Shown here piece after piece: positions 8,116 to 16,149 of a stretch of DNA of 46,133 nt. Numbering within the stretch: position 1 is the stretch's first letter; each line of letters starts with the position of its first letter. A program made the position numbers and the translations under genes. Under the pieces are notes generated by a model. It saw nothing but the letters and a program-made list of their open reading frames with translations, made no database searches and was not told the origin of the DNA. The stretch is from Verrucomicrobiota bacterium (GTDB lineage Bacteria > Verrucomicrobiota > Verrucomicrobiia > Limisphaerales > Fontisphaeraceae), in contig JBAXGN010000039.1 of NCBI GenBank assembly GCA_037139415.1, forward strand, positions 1 to 46,133. Reading direction: 5' to 3'.

Positions 8116-8481
8116 TTAGCTCTTAAAGTAGTCTTCAAACGGTTGGAGTATTTTCAGTTTGATGAGCACGACGAGCAGGGCCGTATAAAGCAACGAAACG
8201 ATCACGTCTTTTTTCCACTCTTGTTTGCAGGCCGCCTTTTCCTCTGGCGATAGCAGAGCTCGCAATCCTTTATGCATGAGAATGAAACCCAACAGATTGG
8301 TGAGCCAGTAGCCAACAATGAGAGCGGGACCAAATACCGGGTGATACAACCGGCTCACCACCCAGGCAAACGCATACGCCAAAGGCAGGTTGACAAACGC
8401 ATCGTTCCACCAGGAAAGCGGCGATAACATGAATCCCACGAACGTCAGCACACCGCCAGGAAATTTTTCTTTCAGGCCCAT
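8116..8481 (-). CDS. Small integral membrane protein of unknown function
   Basis: 121 residues with about three hydrophobic helices: near residues 28-45 (Leu-Ala-Tyr-Ala-Phe-Ala-Trp-Val-Val), 50-70 (Gly-Pro-Ala-Leu-Ile-Val-Gly-Tyr-Trp-Leu-Thr-Asn-Leu-Leu-Gly-Phe-Ile-Leu) and 92-110 (Val-Ile-Val-Ser-Leu-Leu-Tyr-Thr-Ala-Leu-Leu-Val-Val-Leu). A charged loop (Ser-Pro-Glu-Glu-Lys) separates the last two. No catalytic or binding motif is recognised. It lies between the esterase-fold gene and the response regulator, all on the minus strand. Confidence 0.7.
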   Translation of the reverse strand: MGLKEKFPGGVLTFVGFMLSPLSWWNDAFVNLPLAYAFAWVVSRLYHPVFGPALIVGYWLTNLLGFILMHKGLRALLSPEEKAACKQEWKKDVIVSLLYTALLVVLIKLKILQPFEDYFKS

Positions 8482-8571
8482 GATGGAGTCAAAAGGGTTA
8501 ACGGAAACAATGCGAGCCAGGCGAGTACTGAGCCGAAACTCTCATTCCGCCTGGATGTATTACAAGTCATC

Positions 8572-9519
8572 TTATTGCACCGCCCCATCACCGGTGGGAT
8601 AAACTTTGCGCACTTTTAAATATTTTTCCAAAAAGAAGTGCATGTCGTAAACGACTTCCTCGGGCGGTTCGGTAAAATGCCATCCGCGCACCAGCTTTAA
8701 TTGGGTGCGAACGCCTTTGCTAGCCAAGGAGTAGTGGAGCAGCACGCTTTGATACTGGGGATTAGTCCAATCACGTGTGCCTTGAACAATAAAGAACGGA
8801 GCGGATTTATAGTCGGCGTACCGGGATGGATTCGCCACCTGCGCTTCCTCCGGTAAATCTCCTATGGGGCCGCCAAGCAACCGAGCGGGTGCGACATAGG
8901 CTGATGCCAGATAGGACTCATTGGTTTTGATCAGACTGAAATTTACCGGCGGCGAAATGGCGCAGACTGCTTGAACCTTGCTGGACGCCCCCGGGTTATC
9001 CGTGCCTTCCAATTCCTTAATATCGCCAGTGGTGCCGAGTAATGCTGCCAGATGTGCTCCGCCGACGGCCCCATAAACTGCGATATGGTCGGCGGCCAAA
9101 TGGTACTGGGCAGCATTCAGGCGCAACCAGCGAACGGCGGCCTTGCAATCGTACAACTGGGCTGGGAAAGGCGCGACCTTGGACGAACGATACTCCACAC
9201 AGGCCACGACGTATCCAAATTTGGTCAGGTATTTTATCGGACAACGTGATGTGCTGGGGGAATCCCAGTAGGGTGGCAGCCATACCACCACCGGCGCTTC
9301 GACATACTCCCCTTTGGGGAAATGTAAAACGATTTTGAGTGGCGTTCCCTCACGCTGCACAAACTCGGCCTTGTTCTCGGTATTGGTCACGGTTTGCGTT
9401 GCATGCCAGACGGCGGGCGACTCGTAAGAGCCCCGCTGAGCCCGCACTTGGAGGACGGTCAACCCGAACAGCAAAAAACACACGTGCCAACCTAATATTG
9501 CATTACCACGGTTCATCAT
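8572..9519 (-). CDS. Secreted alpha/beta-hydrolase-fold protein lacking the nucleophile serine
   Basis: About 315 residues from ATG 9519, where a signal peptide (Trp-His-Val-Cys-Phe-Leu-Leu-Phe-Gly-Leu) begins; the open frame extends further upstream but is not coding in character. The body matches the BD-FAE/esterase-lipase group: Cys-Val-Glu-Tyr-Arg, Asp-Cys-Lys-Ala-Ala-Val-Arg-Trp-Leu-Arg, and a C-terminal Gln-Gly-Thr-Arg-Asp with a late His (Gly-Trp-His-Phe). However, the nucleophile elbow reads Tyr-Gly-Ala-Val-Gly-Gly-Ala-His-Leu-Ala instead of Gly-X-Ser-X-Gly-Gly-His, and the oxyanion His-Gly-Gly-Gly is replaced by Leu-Pro-Pro-Tyr-Trp. It is therefore probably not a normal serine esterase; a binding or structural role is inference. 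Confidence 0.75.
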   Translation of the reverse strand: MMNRGNAILGWHVCFLLFGLTVLQVRAQRGSYESPAVWHATQTVTNTENKAEFVQREGTPLKIVLHFPKGEYVEAPVVVWLPPYWDSPSTSRCPIKYLTKFGYVVACVEYRSSKVAPFPAQLYDCKAAVRWLRLNAAQYHLAADHIAVYGAVGGAHLAALLGTTGDIKELEGTDNPGASSKVQAVCAISPPVNFSLIKTNESYLASAYVAPARLLGGPIGDLPEEAQVANPSRYADYKSAPFFIVQGTRDWTNPQYQSVLLHYSLASKGVRTQLKLVRGWHFTEPPEEVVYDMHFFLEKYLKVRKVYPTGDGAVQ

Positions 9520-9681
9520 TACGGTAAAATATACCGACGTTCTATTGAAAAGTCCATCCGATTTCCCAATAGTTTTTAAAGAACTCTCCAGCACAGAAAA
9601 AACATTGCATAATCGGCCCAAAACCGGCACGGTGGCCCTCAGCAATTGTGAACATGATGGTAATGATCCGAAAAGGTTTGT

Positions 9682-10206
9682 ATGTTTTCCGCCGCTAAAT
9701 TGCAGGAAGCGCTCTTGTGTCTCCGGGCCGGCCAGGTCACCCTGCCCTACCCGGCGCAAGCCCGGCCATTGCCCGAACGGTTTCGCGGCCGTCCGATTTT
9801 CAATGCCGCGAAGTGCATCGGCTGCGCCGGTTGCGCGAACAACTGTCCGGCGCGCGAAATTTTGGTGTTTGATCCGTGCCAGGAGATTCGGATTCTGAAA
9901 TATCTCGGCCGCCGCTGCACCTACTGCGGGCGCTGCGCGGATGTCTGCCCCGAAAAGGCGATCACCATGAGCCAGGAATATGAGAACGCCACCAACGCCA
10001 TCGGGGACATTCAGCAAAATCTGGAATTATTCATGAGCACCTGCCAACGGTGCGGGCGCTGCTTCAAGGAACCGACCCCGCTGGAACAGTTGAAGATGAA
10101 AGGGTATCGCTTCGACGATCTGCAAAACGAGCGCTGGGTGTATCGCTCCCGAAGCTACCTGAACAAACCCTCCGAGACGGGCGACATCGAACTCGAACTG
10201 GATTAA
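9682..10206 (+). CDS. 4Fe-4S ferredoxin subunit of a group-4 [NiFe]-hydrogenase/complex-I-like enzyme
   Basis: 174 residues, similar in layout to HycF/HyfH and NuoI. Two classical clusters are seen: Cys45-X2-Cys48-X2-Cys51-X3-Cys55 and Cys79-X2-Cys82-X2-Cys85-X3-Cys89. A further Cys121-X2-Cys124-X2-Cys127 group follows, as in the hydrogenase-type proteins. The role would be electron transfer between a soluble donor and the membrane complex. The small-subunit gene follows after 27 bp, the same order as hyfH-hyfI. No large catalytic or membrane subunit is in the window. The divergent neighbour is the esterase-fold gene; the 162-bp gap between them holds the promoter. Confidence 0.85.
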   Translation: MFSAAKLQEALLCLRAGQVTLPYPAQARPLPERFRGRPIFNAAKCIGCAGCANNCPAREILVFDPCQEIRILKYLGRRCTYCGRCADVCPEKAITMSQEYENATNAIGDIQQNLELFMSTCQRCGRCFKEPTPLEQLKMKGYRFDDLQNERWVYRSRSYLNKPSETGDIELELD

Positions 10207-10233
10207 GCCTTCGCCGACTGACCTGATCATCCA

Positions 10234-10782
10234 ATGGCAACCGCTATGTTGAAGAATCTGTGCCAGCAAATGTTTGGCCGCTCACTCTGGGTCTATCACG
10301 CCAACAGTGGCGGCTGCAACGGCTGCGACATTGAGGTGCTGAATGTGCTCACCCCGTATTATGACGCGGAGCGGTTCGGCATCAAACTGGTGGGGTCGCC
10401 CCGCCATGCGGATGTGATGCTCTGCCAGGGGCCGGCCATGCGCAGCACCGCCAAATCGCTCAAGCGCGCGTATGACGCCATGCCCGCCCCCAAACTGGTG
10501 TTTGCCATCGGTTCCTGCGCGTGCGGCGGCGGCATCTGGTTCGACATGTATAATGTGATGGGACCGGTGGAGAAAGTTTTGCCGGTCAATTTTTACATTC
10601 CCGGCTGCCCGCCCCGCCCCGAGGCCATCATTTACGGCGTCGCCGTCGCCGTCGGCATCGTGGATAAAAAGACCGCGCCGGTGCAGTTCAAGCAAATGGA
10701 ATATCCCATCCCGCGGTATCACCCGGAGGATTTGCGCGGCCGGGATGAGATGGTGGTGTACGAAAAAGTGGAGAAAATCTAG
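10234..10782 (+). CDS. Small (NuoB/HycG-like) Fe-S subunit of a group-4 hydrogenase/complex-I-like enzyme
   Basis: 182 residues. The 4Fe-4S ligands fit the hydrogenase-type pattern Cys28-X2-Cys31 (Ser-Gly-Gly-Cys-Asn-Gly-Cys-Asp), Cys95 (Gly-Ser-Cys-Ala-Cys-Gly-Gly-Gly) and Cys125 (Ile-Pro-Gly-Cys-Pro-Pro-Arg-Pro). NuoB itself has an adjacent Cys-Cys pair, so HycG/EchC/MbhJ is the closer relative. The protein would carry electrons between the ferredoxin subunit and the active-site subunit. The C-terminal extension (about 145-182) is Pro- and charge-rich. It ends 5 bp from the convergent rhodanese gene, so the two-gene unit stops here without its usual partners. Confidence 0.85.
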   Translation: MATAMLKNLCQQMFGRSLWVYHANSGGCNGCDIEVLNVLTPYYDAERFGIKLVGSPRHADVMLCQGPAMRSTAKSLKRAYDAMPAPKLVFAIGSCACGGGIWFDMYNVMGPVEKVLPVNFYIPGCPPRPEAIIYGVAVAVGIVDKKTAPVQFKQMEYPIPRYHPEDLRGRDEMVVYEKVEKI

Positions 10783-10786
10783 CGCG

Positions 10787-11113
10787 TCAGTAGCGAGGAG
10801 CGCGCGGGTCCACTTCCTGACTCCAGCGGTCAATGCCGCCCGAAAGGTTCTGCACGCGGAGAAACCCATGACGCTGGAGGATGGCCAAGGCGTGCATGCT
10901 GCGAATGCCGTGATGGCAATACACCACCAAATCGGCGTCCTTCCAATCCGCCAATTCATCCAGTCGCATGGACAGTTCATCCAACGGAATCAGCCGCGAT
11001 TCGGGCAGGGCGACAATCGCGTGCTCCTCGGGCTGCCGGACATCAAGCAAGCGGGGCGGCACCCCGGAATTCAGGAGCAATGCCAGTTCCCGGGGAGAAA
11101 TCTGCAAATTCAT
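10787..11113 (-). CDS. Single-domain rhodanese-like sulfurtransferase
   Basis: 108 residues forming one rhodanese domain. Leu-Leu-Asp-Val-Arg-Gln-Pro-Glu-Glu marks the conserved substrate-side strand, and the active-site loop is Val-Val-Tyr-Cys-His-His-Gly-Ile-Arg-Ser, with the persulfide-forming Cys. The tail has the usual Asn-Leu-Ser-Gly-Gly-Ile-Asp-Arg-Trp. It moves sulfane sulfur in the cytosol or takes part in thiol redox chemistry. It lies 9 bp after the trxB stop codon on the same strand, so the two probably form one transcript, which suits a thiol-redox role. Confidence 0.9.
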   Translation of the reverse strand: MNLQISPRELALLLNSGVPPRLLDVRQPEEHAIVALPESRLIPLDELSMRLDELADWKDADLVVYCHHGIRSMHALAILQRHGFLRVQNLSGGIDRWSQEVDPRAPRY

Positions 11114-11122
11114 GAACGCGGG

Positions 11123-12058
11123 CTACTGATTCAGCGCCCCCAAATACCGTTCGCAATCAATAGCGGCGGCGCATCCCATGCCGGCGGCGGTGATAGCCTG
11201 GCGATAGACATGGTCCGCGCAATCACCCGCCACAAAGATGCCCGGCACATTTGTGGCGGTGCCTGCCACAGGAATGATATAGCCATTCTCATCCTGATTC
11301 AGGATGCCCTTGAACAGTTGCGTGTTGGGCACATGGCCGATGGCCACAAACACCCCCGCGCAGGTGAGCGCCGATTCCACCCCGGTCTTGACATTTTTCA
11401 GACGCACCCCGATGACCTTGTTCTGCGCCACGTCGAGAACTTCGGTAATGACGGAATCCCACACCGGCTTGATTTTCGGGTTGGCCAAGGTGCGTTCCGC
11501 CATGATTTTCGAGGCGCGTAGCGTGTCCCGGCGATGCACCAGGTAAACCACCGATCCAAAGCGCGTCAAGTACTGGGCCTCTTCGCAAGCGGAATCGCCG
11601 CCGCCCGCCACCACCAACGGCTGGTTGCGGAAAATCGGCAGCGCGCCATCGCAGGTGGCGCAATAGGTCACCCCGCGTTTATCCAACTTGGTTTCGCTTT
11701 CCAACCCAAGATGCCGGTGCCCCGCCCCGCTGGCAACGATCAACGTCTGGGCCTGAATTTTTTCGCCATCCACCGTGAGCGCAAACGGCGACTGCGAAAC
11801 ATCCACCGCTTCCAGCGCACCAGAGTGAACGCGCGCGCCAAAGCGCTCCGCCTGCTGTTGCATGCGGGTCATGAGATCGTAGCCCTCCACCCCTTCCGGA
11901 AAGCCGGGAAAATTCTCCACCACACTGGTGGTGGTCAGCAGCCCGCCGGGCATGGGACCAGCCAGCACCAGCGGGTTCAGGCCGGCGCGCGCCGTATAGA
12001 TCGCCGCCGTCAAACCAGCGCAGCCGGTTCCAATAATGATAATTTTTTCAACACTCAT
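11123..12058 (-). CDS. trxB: Thioredoxin reductase
   Basis: 311 residues, the usual low-molecular-weight TrxB length. The FAD-binding Gly-Thr-Gly-Cys-Ala-Gly-Leu-Thr-Ala-Ala is at 10-19, the redox-active Cys133-Ala-Thr-Cys136-Asp is in the NADPH domain, the NADPH loop Gly-Gly-Gly-Asp-Ser-Ala follows, and the C-terminal FAD motif is Gly-Asp-Cys-Ala-Asp. It reduces thioredoxin with NADPH. The first nucleotide loop reads Gly-Thr-Gly-Cys-Ala where Gly-Ser-Gly-Pro-Ala is usual, a mild change. It is placed 7 bp after hisH and directly before the rhodanese gene. Confidence 0.95.
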   Translation of the reverse strand: MSVEKIIIIGTGCAGLTAAIYTARAGLNPLVLAGPMPGGLLTTTSVVENFPGFPEGVEGYDLMTRMQQQAERFGARVHSGALEAVDVSQSPFALTVDGEKIQAQTLIVASGAGHRHLGLESETKLDKRGVTYCATCDGALPIFRNQPLVVAGGGDSACEEAQYLTRFGSVVYLVHRRDTLRASKIMAERTLANPKIKPVWDSVITEVLDVAQNKVIGVRLKNVKTGVESALTCAGVFVAIGHVPNTQLFKGILNQDENGYIIPVAGTATNVPGIFVAGDCADHVYRQAITAAGMGCAAAIDCERYLGALNQ

Positions 12059-12065
12059 AAATCGT

Positions 12066-12692
12066 TCAGGATTTTACCAGCGATACAAAATTACGCAACA
12101 GTTGCAACCCGACTTTCTGGCTTTTTTCGGGATGAAACTGGGTGGCAAAGACATTATTCCAGGCAATGGCCGAAGCAAACGTTTCGCCATATTCCGTCCG
12201 CGCGGCAACAATCGAATCATCCACCGGCTGCGGATAATAGCTATGCACGAAATAAAAGTAGCTGCGATCTGGAAGTTCTTTAAATAGGGGACAATCCGCC
12301 TGGGCCAGGGCAACCTGGTTCCAGCCAATTTGCGGCACCTTGATGCCGCCCGCCCCGCTGAAACGCACCACCCGCCCCTTGAATATGCCCAAACCAGCGG
12401 CGCAACTGTTGAATTCCTCGCTCTTCTCGAACAGCGCCTGATACCCCACGCAGATACCAAGGAAGGGACGCCCCGTCTGAATAAACGCCCGGCACGCGGC
12501 CAGCAATTCCTGCCGTTGCAACGCATGGATGCAATCATCAAACGCCCCCACGCCCGGCAACACCACCGCGGCCGCGTCGCGCAGACCTTCCGGTCGCGTG
12601 ACCCGCCGTACGTCCGCCCCGACTTGCAGCAGTGCCTTTTCCACGCTGCGCAAGTTGCCGGAGCCATAATCAATCAACGCAATCATGGGCAC
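12066..12692 (-). CDS. hisH: Imidazole glycerol phosphate synthase, glutaminase subunit HisH
   Basis: 208 residues. Class I glutamine amidotransferase that supplies ammonia to HisF in histidine biosynthesis. The N-terminal Leu-Ile-Asp-Tyr-Gly-Ser-Gly-Asn-Leu-Arg-Ser is a HisH signature. The nucleophile is Cys81 in Gly-Ile-Cys-Val-Gly-Tyr-Gln, where most HisH have Gly-Ile-Cys-Leu-Gly-Met-Gln, and the triad closes with His187 and Glu189 in Gln-Phe-His-Pro-Glu-Lys-Ser. Pro-Gly-Val-Gly-Ala-Phe marks the oxyanion region. The ATG two codons downstream is an equally good start. hisF and other his genes are not adjacent. Confidence 0.94.
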   Translation of the reverse strand: MPMIALIDYGSGNLRSVEKALLQVGADVRRVTRPEGLRDAAAVVLPGVGAFDDCIHALQRQELLAACRAFIQTGRPFLGICVGYQALFEKSEEFNSCAAGLGIFKGRVVRFSGAGGIKVPQIGWNQVALAQADCPLFKELPDRSYFYFVHSYYPQPVDDSIVAARTEYGETFASAIAWNNVFATQFHPEKSQKVGLQLLRNFVSLVKS

Positions 12693-12729
12693 AAAGTAAC
12701 GATTTTACGAGTCGCATCAAAGCAGAGAA

Positions 12730-13881
12730 TCATGAAACCGGCGTTGGCGAATCCGTTGAGGTTTTTTCCGGCACCGCACTCCCTGCCATTTCCTTGAGGG
12801 CACGCAAACGCAACTGACCACAGGCGGCATCAATGTCCTGCCCCTTTTCCTGTCGCATGCTTACGGTTACACTCTCCGCCTCCAGCCCGCGTAAAAACGC
12901 CAGGCATCGTTCCTCCGAGGGACGCTCCCAAGCCAGTTCCGGGACGTGATTATAAGGAATCAAGTTGATCTTGGCGTGGAGTTTTTTGGCCAGGCGGGAA
13001 AGCGGCAGCACTTGTTCCAAACCATCGTTGACACCGGCAATGAGAATGTACTCGAAGGTGATCAGCTTGCCCTTGCAGCGCACGTATGCCTCGCAGGCCT
13101 CGGCCAGTTTGGCGAGCGGATACTTGCGATTGACAGGCATCAGTTTGGCTCGTACTTCATCCGTGGCGCCATGCAAAGAAATCGCCAGTCGAAACTGCAT
13201 TGGTTCCCTGGCCAGTTGCAGAATCTGGGGCACCAGACCGCTGGTGGAAATTGTTATCTTTCGGGCGCCAATGCCGCAGCCCCAAGGCGCATTGCAGATG
13301 ATCAGCGCCTTGAGCAGGTTTTCATAGTTGGCCAGGGGTTCGCCCATGCCCATGATGACCAGGTTGTCAATCGCCCGGTCTTTACCCGGGGTGACCGCCG
13401 CTTCCGCCGGGGCGTTTTGCGCATACCAGCGCTCCGCCGCCACCACCTGCTCAACCATTTCATCCACCGTCAGATGGCGCTTCCATCCCTGAAGCCCGCT
13501 CGCGCAAAACTTGCACCCATACGCGCAGCCCACTTGGGTGGAAACGCACAGGGTGCGGCGATCACTGGCCTCGCCATACAGGCCGGGACTGGCAGGAATC
13601 AGAACGCTTTCGATCAGGGATTGATCCGCGAGCTGCCAGAGGAACTTCACGGTGGCTCCCCGCAACCCCTGGGTGCAGAATAACTTCAGCGGCAGAAGGC
13701 CGAACTGGCCGCGCAGCTTTTCGCGGAAGGCCAGTGGCAGATCACTCATCTGATCCCAATCCGACACGCGCCGATGATACAGCCAGCGCTGCACTTGGGC
13801 GGCGCGATAGGCCGGCCAACCCCAGGAAGAGAATAGGGACTCCAGCTCGTCGCGAGTAACGGATTTAATTCCCGAAAGCAT
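12730..13881 (-). CDS. rlmN: Dual-specificity 23S rRNA A2503 / tRNA A37 methyltransferase RlmN
   Basis: About 383 residues from ATG 13881; an upstream in-frame ATG at 13911 adds 10 residues but lies within a hairpin. Radical SAM enzyme with Cys119-X3-Cys123-X2-Cys126 (Gly-Cys-Ala-Tyr-Gly-Cys-Lys-Phe-Cys-Ala-Ser-Gly). The Gly-Met-Gly-Glu-Pro-Leu-Ala-Asn-Tyr motif is typical of RlmN, and the late Ala-Cys-Gly-Gln-Leu holds the second methyl-carrying Cys. It makes 2-methyladenosine in the peptidyl transferase centre and in some tRNAs. It is followed by hisH after 37 bp. Confidence 0.94.
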   Translation of the reverse strand: MLSGIKSVTRDELESLFSSWGWPAYRAAQVQRWLYHRRVSDWDQMSDLPLAFREKLRGQFGLLPLKLFCTQGLRGATVKFLWQLADQSLIESVLIPASPGLYGEASDRRTLCVSTQVGCAYGCKFCASGLQGWKRHLTVDEMVEQVVAAERWYAQNAPAEAAVTPGKDRAIDNLVIMGMGEPLANYENLLKALIICNAPWGCGIGARKITISTSGLVPQILQLAREPMQFRLAISLHGATDEVRAKLMPVNRKYPLAKLAEACEAYVRCKGKLITFEYILIAGVNDGLEQVLPLSRLAKKLHAKINLIPYNHVPELAWERPSEERCLAFLRGLEAESVTVSMRQEKGQDIDAACGQLRLRALKEMAGSAVPEKTSTDSPTPVS

Positions 13882-13892
13882 GATGGTGCGCA

Positions 13893-13920
13893 CCCGCCGG
13901 CATGGTGACAAGCCGGCGGG
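13893..13920 (-). terminator. GC-rich hairpin between glgP and rlmN
   Basis: Nine-base arms CCCGCCGGC (13893-13901) and GCCGGCGGG (13912-13920) with a 10-base loop, 15 bp after the phosphorylase stop codon. No T-run follows, so it may be a Rho-type pause or an RNA-stabilising end rather than a clean intrinsic terminator. Confidence 0.45.
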
Positions 13921-13935
13921 CGCATCGTAAAACTG

Positions 13936-16149
13936 TTACTGCTGGTGGTAAAACTTCGTGGTGTATTCCTGCACCATTCGCCACGTGGTGTATTTAGGCA
14001 CCAACGTCACCATCGCCCGGCGGATTTTTTGGATCCACTTGCGCGGTAACCCGGAGGCGTCACGATTAAAGAAGCAGGGAACCACTTCCGTGGTCAACAC
14101 GCGGTACAGATTTTCGCTATCCCGGCGATCTTGTTCTTCCACACTGTCCGGATGCGTGTCATCGCCAATGGCAAAGCCATTGGTGCCGTCATAACCTTCC
14201 CGCCACCAGCCATCCATGATGCTGAGGTTCAAGCAGCCATGGCATCCGGCTTTCTGGCCGCTGGTGCCTGAGGCTTCCAACGGACGGCGCGGGTTGTTCA
14301 GCCAGACGTCGCAGCCGGCGACCATTGAGCGCGCGACGTGAATGTCGTAATTTTCGATGAACACCAAGTGACCTTTCAAGTCGCTGAACTTGCTCAGATG
14401 GATGATGTGCTGAATAAACTTTTTTCCTTCATCATCACGGGGATGCGCCTTGCCAGCAAAGATGAACTGCACCGGGTGCTGTTTATCCTTGGACAACTGC
14501 ACAATTTTCTCAAATTGCTGGAAGATGAGCGGCGCGCGCTTATACGTGGCAAAGCGCCGGGCAAATCCAATGGTCAGCGCATCGGTATCCAAGAGCGCGT
14601 CAAATTCGATAAAGTCACGTTGCGCCAACCGCTGCCCTTGGAGCAACAGACGGCGACGGGCAAACTCGATCAATTCCCGGCGCAGCTTATAACGCAAGGC
14701 CCATAATTCTTCATCGGAAATAAAGGCGGGATCGGCCATCTTGGCCCAGAATTCCGGCGCATTCACCTCGGCCTCCCAAGCCAGTGTGGGCTTGCGGCTC
14801 CAAAAGCTGGTGACTTCACCCTCGACCGGGCGGTTCTCCGCCAGGTCGCTGGCGGCCACGCTGGCGGCAAATTTGCGCCGCCAGAACCGACGCATCGGCC
14901 CCTTCATCCAGCCCATCAAGTGAACGCCATTGGTGATATATCCAATCGGAACATCCTCGACTTTGCGGTCAGGCCACAAACAGTTCCACATCTTTCGGCT
15001 TACCTGCCCGTGCAATTCACTCACGGCGTTGGCCGCGCGCGAACATTTGAGCGCCAGAACCGTCATGCAGAAAGGCTCGTTCGCATTTTCCGGATGCACC
15101 CGGCCAAAGGCCATCAGTTCATCCAGGGACACCCGAAGATTGGACATGAATTTGTTGCAGGCATAGTTCACCAAGTCCGGCGAGAAACGATCATGCCCGG
15201 CTTCCACCGGCGTGTGCGTAGTAAAGATGCATTCGGCACGCGTGGCGGCCATGGCTTCTTCCAAGGTTTTGCCTTCGCCCAATTTTTCCCGCATCAACTC
15301 CAAGGTCAGGAACGCGGCGTGTCCCTCGTTCATGTGGAATACGGACGGCTGCACGCCCATCGCGCGCAGCAAGCGCACGCCACCCACCCCCAACAGGATT
15401 TCCTGCATGATGCGGGTGGAGCTATCGCCGCCGTACACGCGCAGGCACAAATCGCGATAATGCAGATCGTTCTCCGGCAGATTGGTATCAAGCAGATACA
15501 CCGGCACGCGCCCGACGTTGATGCGCCAGGCGCGGAACACAACCTGGCTCATGGCAATCTTGACGGAACACATCAGCGGTTCACCGCGCGCATTCAACAC
15601 CGGTTCCATCGGCAGATTCTTGGGATTCAGCAGCGTATAATATTCCGTCTGCCAGTTATCCTGGTTAATGCTCTGCTGAAAATAGCCCTCGCGATAGAAG
15701 AGGCTGATGCCGATAAACCCAAGTCCGAGGTCGCTCGCGGCTTTGGCGTGATCGCCGGCCAGCACTCCCAAGCCGCCGGCGGCAATCGGCAGCGATTCAT
15801 GGAAACCAAATTCAGCGGAAAAATACGCCACCGGATTTTCCAGCAACGCGGGCGCATGTTGGGCGGCCCAAGTCGCCTTATCATTCAGGTAATGCTCAAA
15901 ACTGTGCAACACGGTTTTGACGCGCTCATAAAAATCCGGGTCTTGAAGCCTCACCCGCGCTTCATAATCCGAGACCTCCTGCAACACCGCCACCGGGTTG
16001 TGGTAGAGATTTTGCCAGGCGCGCGGGGAGAATTCGGCGAAAATTTCCTGCGCCGGCTGGTTCCAGGTCCACCAGATATTGCGCGCCATTTTGTTCAGAC
16101 CTTTGATGATTTCGGTCAACTCTCCTGCTGCCAGTGGTACTTTGCTCAT
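13936..16149 (-). CDS. glgP: Alpha-glucan (glycogen) phosphorylase, short GlgP type
   Basis: 737 residues, GT35 family of the shorter bacterial/archaeal class with the DUF3417 N-terminus (Asn-Ile-Trp-Trp-Thr-Trp-Asn). It releases glucose-1-phosphate from glycogen. Landmarks are Ala-Tyr-Phe-Ser-Ala-Glu-Phe-Gly-Phe-His-Glu-Ser-Leu, the Gly-Gly-Leu-Gly-Val-Leu-Ala-Gly-Asp-His loop, His-Met-Asn-Glu-Gly-His, and the pyridoxal-phosphate lysine region Glu-Ala-Ser-Gly-Thr-Ser-Gly-Gln-Lys-Ala; relatives usually have Met before this Lys. A good ribosome site, AGAGG, precedes ATG. Glucose-1-phosphate is also the substrate of RmlA encoded 20 kb away, though no link is shown. Confidence 0.94.
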   Translation of the reverse strand: MSKVPLAAGELTEIIKGLNKMARNIWWTWNQPAQEIFAEFSPRAWQNLYHNPVAVLQEVSDYEARVRLQDPDFYERVKTVLHSFEHYLNDKATWAAQHAPALLENPVAYFSAEFGFHESLPIAAGGLGVLAGDHAKAASDLGLGFIGISLFYREGYFQQSINQDNWQTEYYTLLNPKNLPMEPVLNARGEPLMCSVKIAMSQVVFRAWRINVGRVPVYLLDTNLPENDLHYRDLCLRVYGGDSSTRIMQEILLGVGGVRLLRAMGVQPSVFHMNEGHAAFLTLELMREKLGEGKTLEEAMAATRAECIFTTHTPVEAGHDRFSPDLVNYACNKFMSNLRVSLDELMAFGRVHPENANEPFCMTVLALKCSRAANAVSELHGQVSRKMWNCLWPDRKVEDVPIGYITNGVHLMGWMKGPMRRFWRRKFAASVAASDLAENRPVEGEVTSFWSRKPTLAWEAEVNAPEFWAKMADPAFISDEELWALRYKLRRELIEFARRRLLLQGQRLAQRDFIEFDALLDTDALTIGFARRFATYKRAPLIFQQFEKIVQLSKDKQHPVQFIFAGKAHPRDDEGKKFIQHIIHLSKFSDLKGHLVFIENYDIHVARSMVAGCDVWLNNPRRPLEASGTSGQKAGCHGCLNLSIMDGWWREGYDGTNGFAIGDDTHPDSVEEQDRRDSENLYRVLTTEVVPCFFNRDASGLPRKWIQKIRRAMVTLVPKYTTWRMVQEYTTKFYHQQ

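Noticed and set aside
9520-10017. N-terminal extension of the esterase-fold gene up to 10017
   Set aside because: It overlaps the ferredoxin-subunit gene in antisense, and a signal peptide begins at the ATG at 9519.
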